This document shows positions 58,902 to 64,000 of a DNA stretch of 64,000 bases, in pieces. The translations under genes and the position numbers were made by a program. The notes under the pieces were generated by a model. That model did no database searches and was not told where the DNA came from. It saw only the letters and a program-made list of their open reading frames with translations. Every line of letters starts with the position of its first letter. Position 1 is the stretch's first letter. Source of the stretch: Ornithodoros turicata (Eukaryota; Arthropoda; Arachnida; Ixodida; Argasidae); NCBI RefSeq assembly GCF_037126465.1, contig NC_088201.1, forward strand, positions 22,366,550 through 22,430,549. Reading direction: 5' to 3'.

Positions 58902-59150
58902 CACTCTTAAAAATGAACTTGACCGCATAGCACGCTCCCAGCCAACCATCATCTCGAATGATATCGTTATCTGCCCTGATTTGTTGAAAACGGGAGGCGT
59001 ACGCCTTTTCTGTGACAATTATGAACAGCATAAGTGTCACAAAAAAGGCGTACGCCTCCCGTTTTCAACAAATCACGGCAGATAACGATATCATTCGAGA
59101 TTATGGTTGGCTAGGAGCGTGCTATGCGGTGACGTTCACTTCTAAGAGTG
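58902..59150. mobile_element. palindromic MITE, near-perfect reference copy
   Basis: Flanked by TA. Starts CACTCTTAAAAATGAACTTG and ends CTTCTAAGAGTG. Both decamers are intact, with arms pairing almost throughout (ATCTCGAATGATATCGTTAT and its complement). This is the best copy for defining the family. Confidence 0.9.
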
Positions 59151-59156
59151 TACGGC

Positions 59157-59630
59157 AAGAGGAGGAAGTGTTCCCGCCCTTATTTTACCTTTCTTCCCCC
59201 GCGTTGACCTTGATGCTGGTGACAACCGTCTTATCACAAGGAAGGCAAAACAAATGAAGGCGGGGACACTTCCTCCTCTAGACATACATTTCGCGCGCGC
59301 CTCTTTGCGAAAATCAAGCAGGCGGGGCTAAAGCGTAATTTTTACCAATTTTTGTTTACTATTTCTGTTGCGATACTGTGCATAGTTTTTGTTGGGTCTA
59401 CGCTTATCCGTGGAGGACTTCATATTTCTGTAAAAAATATAAAAAAATGAGGTTCGCTTGACAATTTTCGAAGTTCAATTGAAAAATAAATTTCCCGCAA
59501 TTAAAAATTGTTCAAAGCCTTCCTCAATGGTGGCAAAAGTTTCCAGAAGATAATTGCCGAAAGTCCCACAATCCTCCGGCGAGTACGTCACCAGTTACAA
59601 TTTTTTATCACTTTAGGTGAAACACCCTGT
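59157..59630. mobile_element. right-half copy of a palindromic element
   Basis: Begins with the central hairpin GAGGAGGAAGTGTTCC and runs to CACTTTAGGTGAAACACC. It matches the right half of the element at 61076-62000, including AAATTGTTCAAAGCCTTCCT-type sequence. Confidence 0.75.
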
Positions 59631-59845
59631 ATATTCTTCCTTCGTATTCTTATAAAGGCGTAGTCCCACGTTATAAATCGTGTTAAATATATTTCCGTTG
59701 TAGATAAATATGATTAACTAACATATATGTATACTTCAGGTAGTTGATACATAACTGAACAGTGCTGAAACGCCAGTTACTGTTACGCACTTCCAACGTG
59801 ATGAAGTTATCTAATTAATGTAATGATGAAAGTAATGAATGTCAG

Positions 59846-60029
59846 TGGGCGTAGATAGAGCCAGAGCTGATGAAAGTGTTTTAGTCGGGCAACGGCTCGA
59901 AGTATTTACCGACGTCCACGCCGCGGCGTTCTTTTAAAAATATTCGGCTCGCGCCATGTGACGTAGCGCAGGAGCGCAGGCGGAGCTAATAGTCGTCAAC
60001 GTTGTCTACGTCCGGAGTCTGCTGCTACA
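59846..60029 (-). repeat. long terminal repeat (3' LTR)
   Basis: Shares AGCCAGAGCTGA, AAGTGTTTTA, GGGCAACG and CGTCCGGAGTCTGCTGCTAC with the copy at 60664-60849. On the minus strand it follows gag, so it is the 3' LTR. Confidence 0.75.
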
Positions 60030-60149
60030 GGAGACGCTCTTGCGAATGCGACAGGGCAGGAGGAGACTCGGTCGAAGAAGGGTCCATGTGGGGTAGACCA
60101 GTGTCTTGGGTGTCAACAGAGGAAACCGAGGTTCCCACAAACGCAGGTT

Positions 60150-60530
60150 TCAACTCGTCACTGCTGACACTGTCCTTGATGGTAATGCAAAAGATTTTCC
60201 GAGACCGCTGGAGGACGGGATGTGGGCCAGGGTAGGGGGCACAGTGGCTTCCTGACGGCGTCCGTGCGCAGGAAGACGTGGGAGGCCGTGCTGAGGCCCT
60301 GGGGAACATGCGGGTGGCGGCTCGGACATGGAGGTACGCTCAATTATGGAAGACTTGAGACGGGCGTAAGGATCTTCCGCAAGAGGAGATTGAAGAACAT
60401 CAGACACCTCCATAGCGATGTCTGGCGGAAGAGCTGCAACTATGTTGCGGTACATGGTCAGCTAAGATGAGATGCCGGCCAGCTGGAATTGCGTCTCCAC
60501 TTGAATGAGCAATGAGAAATTATGTTTGGG
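60150..60530 (-). pseudogene. gag fragment of LTR retrotransposon
   Basis: HNFSLLIQVETQFQLAGISS, then, after stops, YRNIVAALPPDIAMEV, DPYARLKSSIIERTSMSE and a Pro-rich tail. The order matches the central gag region of Gypsy-like elements. Stops and the lack of a zinc knuckle show that it is dead. Confidence 0.6.
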
Positions 60531-60663
60531 CTCCGAGGCCAAAAGTGAGGGACGGATGGCGACATGGCCCATGGAGTACTGCGGTTCATGCGGTGGCAGG
60601 GAGTGAGAAGGTAGTCCTGCCTGTCGCCGATCATCTTGGACTTCCCAAGGTTCGGGTCGCCAA

Positions 60664-60849
60664 TGTGGCGTAGACACAGCCAGAGCTGAGGAAAGTGTTT
60701 TAATTGGGCAACGCCTCGAAGTATCTATACCGACGTCCAATCGCGACGTTCGTTTAAAAACATTACGCTCGCGTCTTGTGACGAAACGCATGGGCGCAGG
60801 TAGAGCTAATAGTCGTCAACGTCGTCGACGTCCGGAGTCTGCTGCTACA
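60664..60849 (-). repeat. long terminal repeat (5' LTR)
   Basis: Starts TGTGGCG on the plus strand and ends GCTACA. On the minus strand it precedes the putative primer-binding site and gag, so it is the 5' LTR. Confidence 0.75.
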
Positions 60850-60869
60850 AATGTTACAATTACTGTCAC

Positions 60870-61032
60870 CAGGGGCGGATTTAGGGGGGGGGGGGGAGTC
60901 CGGCGACCTGAACCCCCTCAACTTCAGTCATTACATAGAGTATCAATTGACCTTGGTAGCATAATAGCATGCTTTCCAAGGCAGGACCCCCCCCCCCCCC
61001 TCCCCTTCCAGAAAAATCCTGGATCCGCCCCG
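60870..61032. mobile_element. short MITE with GGGGCGGAT ends
   Basis: AGGGGCGGAT at the left and ATCCGCCCC at the right, inside a near-duplication TACTGTCA/TACTGTCC (8 bp, one mismatch). G and C runs (60883-60896, 60988-61001) pair in the arms. Class hAT by duplication length (inference). Confidence 0.65.
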
Positions 61033-61075
61033 TACTGTCCCACACTATTAAAGCAGAACTATACCGACGTACTCA

Positions 61076-62000
61076 TCGGAGGATTGTAGGACTTTCGGGA
61101 ATTACTTTCTGGACACTTTTGCCGCCATTTAGGAAGGCTTTGGACAATTTTTAATTGAGGAAAATTAATTTTTCCAATCGAACTTTGAAAATTGCCAAGC
61201 GAACCTCACTTTTTTTACAGAAGTATGAAGTTCCCCACGGATAAGCGCAGACACAACGAAAACTATGCACAGTATAGCAACAAAAATAGTCGAAAAAAAT
61301 AGTAAAAGTGCTGCTATAGCCCCGCCTGCTTGATTGTCGCAAAAATGCGCGCGCGGAAGGTGCGGCAAGAGGAGGAAGTGTTCCCCCTCTTGTTTACCTT
61401 TTACCTTTTGTTTACCTTTCTTTCCCCCGGTTTGACCTTAATGATGGTGACGACCGTCTTATCACAAAGAAAGGAAAACAAATGAAGGCGGGGACACTTT
61501 CTCCTCTAGTCGCGCATGTCGCGCGTGCATTTTTGCGACAATAAAGCAGGCGGGGCTATAGCAGCACTTTTACTAGTTTTGTTCGACTGTTGCTATAGTG
61601 TGCATAATTTTTGTTGGGTCTGCGGTTATGCGTGGAGCACTTCATATTTCTGTAAAAAAGTGAGGTTCGCTTGGCAATTTTAAAGTTCGGTTGAAAAAAT
61701 AAATTTTCCTCAATTAAAAATTGTCCAAAGCCTTCCTAAATGGCGGCAAAAGATGCCAGAAGATAACTGCCGAACGCCCCACAATCCTGCGGCGAATACA
61801 CTCTTAAAAATGAACTTCACCACATAGCACGTTCCTAGCCAACTATCATCTCGAATGATGTCGTTTTCAGCAAATCAGTGCAGAAAACGATATCATCCGA
61901 GATTATGGTTGGCTAGGAACGTGCTATGCGGTTAAGTTCATTTTTAAGAGTGTACGCCGCCAGTTCGAATTTTTTATCACTTTAGGTGAAACACTCTGTA
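61076..62000. mobile_element. large palindromic element
   Basis: The left arm (61080-61400) with GCCGCCATTTAGGAAGGC, AATTGCC-type and GTGCTGCTATAGCCCCGCC sequence is repeated inverted at 61510-61800. The centre is a second hairpin around GAGGAGGAAGTGTTCC. The right end reads CACTTTAGGTGAAACACTC; the matching left end is missing. A palindromic MITE (61799-61952) is inserted near the right end. Confidence 0.75.
61799..61952. mobile_element. palindromic MITE, centre deleted
   Basis: Starts CACTCTTAAAAATGAACTTC and ends CATTTTTAAGAGTG, flanked by TA. The middle with both decamers is missing. The host element copy at 59600 shows the empty site. Confidence 0.85.
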
Positions 62001-62026
62001 TTCTCGCAATGCGTGTGCTTATACCA

Positions 62027-62251
62027 CACTCTTAAAAATGAACTTCACCACATAGCACGCTCCTAGCCAACCATCATGCCGAGTGATTGAAAACGGGGGC
62101 GTACGCCATTCTTGTGGTATTATGCGGTTAATAATTGCCACAAAAATGGCGTGCGCCCCTCGTTTTCATCAAATCAAAGGGGACAACGTTATTATTCAGG
62201 ATGATGGTTGACTAGGAGCGTGCTACGCGGTGAAGCTCGGTTTTTAGAGTG
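62027..62251. mobile_element. palindromic MITE
   Basis: Starts CACTCTTAAAAATGAACTTC and ends GGTTTTTAGAGTG. Decamers are GGCGTACGCC and GGCGTGCGCC. Confidence 0.82.
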
Positions 62252-62905
62252 ACATCCACACCGTGTAAACAATGATCCAAACACACATTTTATGTAAGTT
62301 CTACCGAAAGCATTCATAATTTATTTGCTGGAGATCTCAAAACGCTACATCACTCACCGGTTTGTTGTCGGCTATCGAGAAAAGACGTTGAGACACTTCC
62401 TTCATGCACGCTGTAGAGCCTTGGGTCGATCTCGCACTATCGTACGTCCAGCGAAGGGCCACAACCGCAAGCGCATCAAACCCAGTGAAAGCCGCGTTTT
62501 CCACAGTGCCCATCTCACCGGTGTGTGAGAAACTTGTATCGTTTTTTTCTTTCCTTTCTTTTTTTTTTTTTTTTTTTTTTTTTGTCGTGGCGTTACTATT
62601 CGACACCGCCAGCCACGCCGAAGTTTGGGACGACTGCCACGCACACCTTATATTCATTGGAGACATAAGGAAGTAAAAAGCAAACTGGGGATCAGTTTGA
62701 GTATAAGTGGCACTACAGAAAACTGGCGGCTCGTCGTCTGCGGAATAGATACCAGCGGCGTGGCTAAGTTGATACCTTGGTAGTACTAGTACCTTGGAAG
62801 TACCACGTTGGTGGTACCTCCATGGTCATGCGAAAGCCTGGAAGGATCGAATCGGGCTGTAGTGTTTCAGGTTTTCCCTGAGTTTTTCTTTCTCTGGACT
62901 ATCCA
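62252..62905. other. no gene recognised
   Basis: Holds a T tract at 62560-62583 and short frames only. TACCTTGGTAGTACTAGTACC around 62773 is a local palindrome-like repeat. Confidence 0.4.
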
Positions 62906-63390
62906 CACTTTTAAAACAGAACTTCATCACACAGCACGCTGAAGGCCACCAACCATTGCACAGAATGATACCGCTATCACACCTGATTTGTGGAAAGCGC
63001 GGAACGTACCCTTTGGTGACAACTGTCATCACTTCATAAAGGCTGATTCACACTGCTGCGTTAACGGTTGCACTTGCGTGTTACGTTAGTAATGTTAGCA
63101 ATGTGAATCAACCGTAAAGGCTGATTCACATTACTGCGTTTACGGCTGCGTACACCATCTTACGCGTACCTTCGTTCCATCCGGAAGGACGTTCCGTTGC
63201 AATGAGTTGCTGTCAGCGGACGTAACACGCAAGCGCAACCGTTAACGCCGCAGTGTGAATCAGCCTTAAGTGTCACAAAAAGGCGTACGCCTCTCGTTTT
63301 CAACAAATCAGGGGATACTAGGGGACGATGTCATTCGGTATAACGGTTGGTTAGGAGCGTGCTATGCGATGAAGTTCTGTTTTAAGAGTG
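62906..63390. mobile_element. palindromic MITE split by another MITE
   Basis: Outer ends CACTTTTAAAACAGAACTTC and CTGTTTTAAGAGTG. The centre is interrupted by a 227 bp element (63040-63266) with a TAA duplication. The right-arm decamer GGCGTACGCC is intact. Confidence 0.82.
63040..63266. mobile_element. nested MITE with AGGCTGATTCACA ends
   Basis: AGGCTGATTCACACTG at the left and GTGAATCAGCCT at the right, flanked by TAA on both sides (63037-63039, 63267-63269). A second internal AGGCTGATTCACATT at 63118 suggests a tandem or self-nested structure. A 3-bp duplication fits the Harbinger group (inference). Confidence 0.75.
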
Positions 63391-63399
63391 CAAAAGGAC

Positions 63400-63540
63400 G
63401 TTGGCACAGTTCTCCCGAAGTCGGTCCAGGACGCATAGCAGCCCTATCCCTAACTTGCGTTCTTATGCTGTCCTCTCTCCATTCGTCCACACCTGTACAC
63501 CGCTCACGGCTACAGTTCCTTCGCGGTGCTAAAGAACCAA
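63400..63540 (+). repeat. SINE tail resembling tick Ruka, 5' truncated
   Basis: TTGGCACAGTTCTCCCGAAG, TCCAGGACGCA, GCTGTCCTCTCTCCATTCG, CACACCTGTAC and CAGTTCCTTCGCGGTGCTAA occur in the order I recall for the Ruka SINE 3' body. This is one of the main reasons for proposing a tick. Confidence 0.65.
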
Positions 63541-63887
63541 AATAAGATAGAAAGTTCATGTTTGCAGAACCCTAGCCGTACTTCGCATGTTTCGATTACA
63601 CCGGTCGAACCTTGCATTTTTTTTTTTTTTTCTTTCCCATAAGAAAGGCCTTCAACCTTCCTCTCCTCGCACTAATAAAAAGCCGAGACGTGATTTTTGA
63701 GGTCGCTCCTCAGCTGTACAGACGAAAGCAATCCTTTCTGCAGACTGCATGTAAACGTAAGAGCATTATGCTATAGTGACACGTAGTGAGCTGTGACGCG
63801 CTACTTCTGTCTGCAAGAAAAATGTACCCTCGTCTTGACCCCCTTGACTTTCGTCTAACTGTCTATCGCTCAACTAATTTGACTAGC

Positions 63888-64000
63888 GGCATGGCCGAGT
63901 GGATCCTTGGAAGTCATTGGAAGTCACTTGGGCAATTTTGGAAGTCATTGGTGAGGCGTGTTAGCTTAGTTCAGTTGGTAGAGCCCTGGACCGGCAATCC
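63888..64000 (+). repeat. tRNA-like heads at the right edge, probably SINE
   Basis: GGCATGGCCGAGTGG at 63889 has a tRNA A box of Leu/Ser type. GTTAGCTTAGTTCAGTTGGT at 63959 followed by AGAGCCCTGGACCGGCAATC forms a D-arm and anticodon-arm-like fold. The B-box half would lie beyond the window, so tRNA gene and SINE cannot be separated; SINE is favoured because tandem tRNA heads are separated by GGAAGTCATT repeats. Confidence 0.45.

Larger units (their letters stand above)
59846..60849 (-). mobile_element. miniature LTR retrotransposon with gag relic
   Basis: Direct repeats of about 185 bases at 59846-60029 and 60664-60849 begin TG(T)GGCGTAGA and end TCTGCTGCTACA. On the minus strand, TGGCGACCCGAACC directly follows the right LTR and looks like a primer-binding site. 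The 630 bp interior encodes a gag fragment on the minus strand: QVETQFQLAGISS, then, in frame after stops, VAALPPDIAMEV and YARLKSSIIERTS. These blocks resemble gag of tick Gypsy-type elements (from memory). No pol remains. AATGT near both outer borders may be the target duplication. Confidence 0.72.

Noticed and set aside
62337..62666. 109-codon minus frame with a long Lys run
   Set aside because: The Lys run is the complement of the T tract at 62560-62583; the rest has no motif.

Overview
The window looks like nuclear DNA of a chelicerate, most likely an ixodid (hard) tick. The evidence is an intron-rich arthropod muscle gene with GT-AG introns, dense non-autonomous DNA transposons, and two repeats resembling the tRNA-derived tick SINE family Ruka (about 31650-31835 and 63400-63540). 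The species call is an inference. There are no bacterial or viral features.

The left half (4687-33921, minus strand) holds one giant gene that I recognise as unc-89/obscurin, a muscle M-line scaffold. I rebuilt its exons from splice sites and reading phase. In transcript order it encodes an SH3 domain (33921-33583), a RhoGEF/DH domain (31087-29056), a Ser/Thr/Glu-rich linker (28472-27534) and then 25 immunoglobulin I-set domains (27650-4887). Nearly every Ig domain is split over two exons. The inner intron interrupts the C-strand Trp codon (phase 2) and the domain boundaries are phase 1. No PH domain is visible after the DH domain. The FN3 and kinase domains usual at the C-terminus are not in the window, nor are the first exons upstream of the SH3.

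The region 34-48 kb is a pile of nested transposons. A mariner (36304-45946) is broken by an inserted 7.9 kb inverted-repeat element (37837-45753, two arms of about 3.26 kb around a 1.4 kb loop, 4-bp target duplication CATG) and by a small hairpin element. It is flanked by two same-orientation hAT-like elements (35381-36279 and 46049-47172), each with its own perfect 8-bp target duplication.

The right part contains one long intronless open frame of unknown function (49914-50951, minus) and many repeats. Eighteen full or partial copies of one palindromic element family, marked by the decamer GGCGTACGCC in each arm, occur across the window. Other repeats are a decayed THAP domain (56362-56700), a hAT-like MITE with 8-bp duplication (56861-57287), a miniature LTR retrotransposon with a gag relic (59846-60849), a large palindromic element (61076-62000) with a half copy (59157-59630), and a SINE tail plus tRNA-like heads at the right edge.

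If the gene model is right, the 34-50 kb repeats lie upstream of the SH3 exon, either in the first intron of unc-89 or between it and the next gene. Several further elements sit inside its introns.
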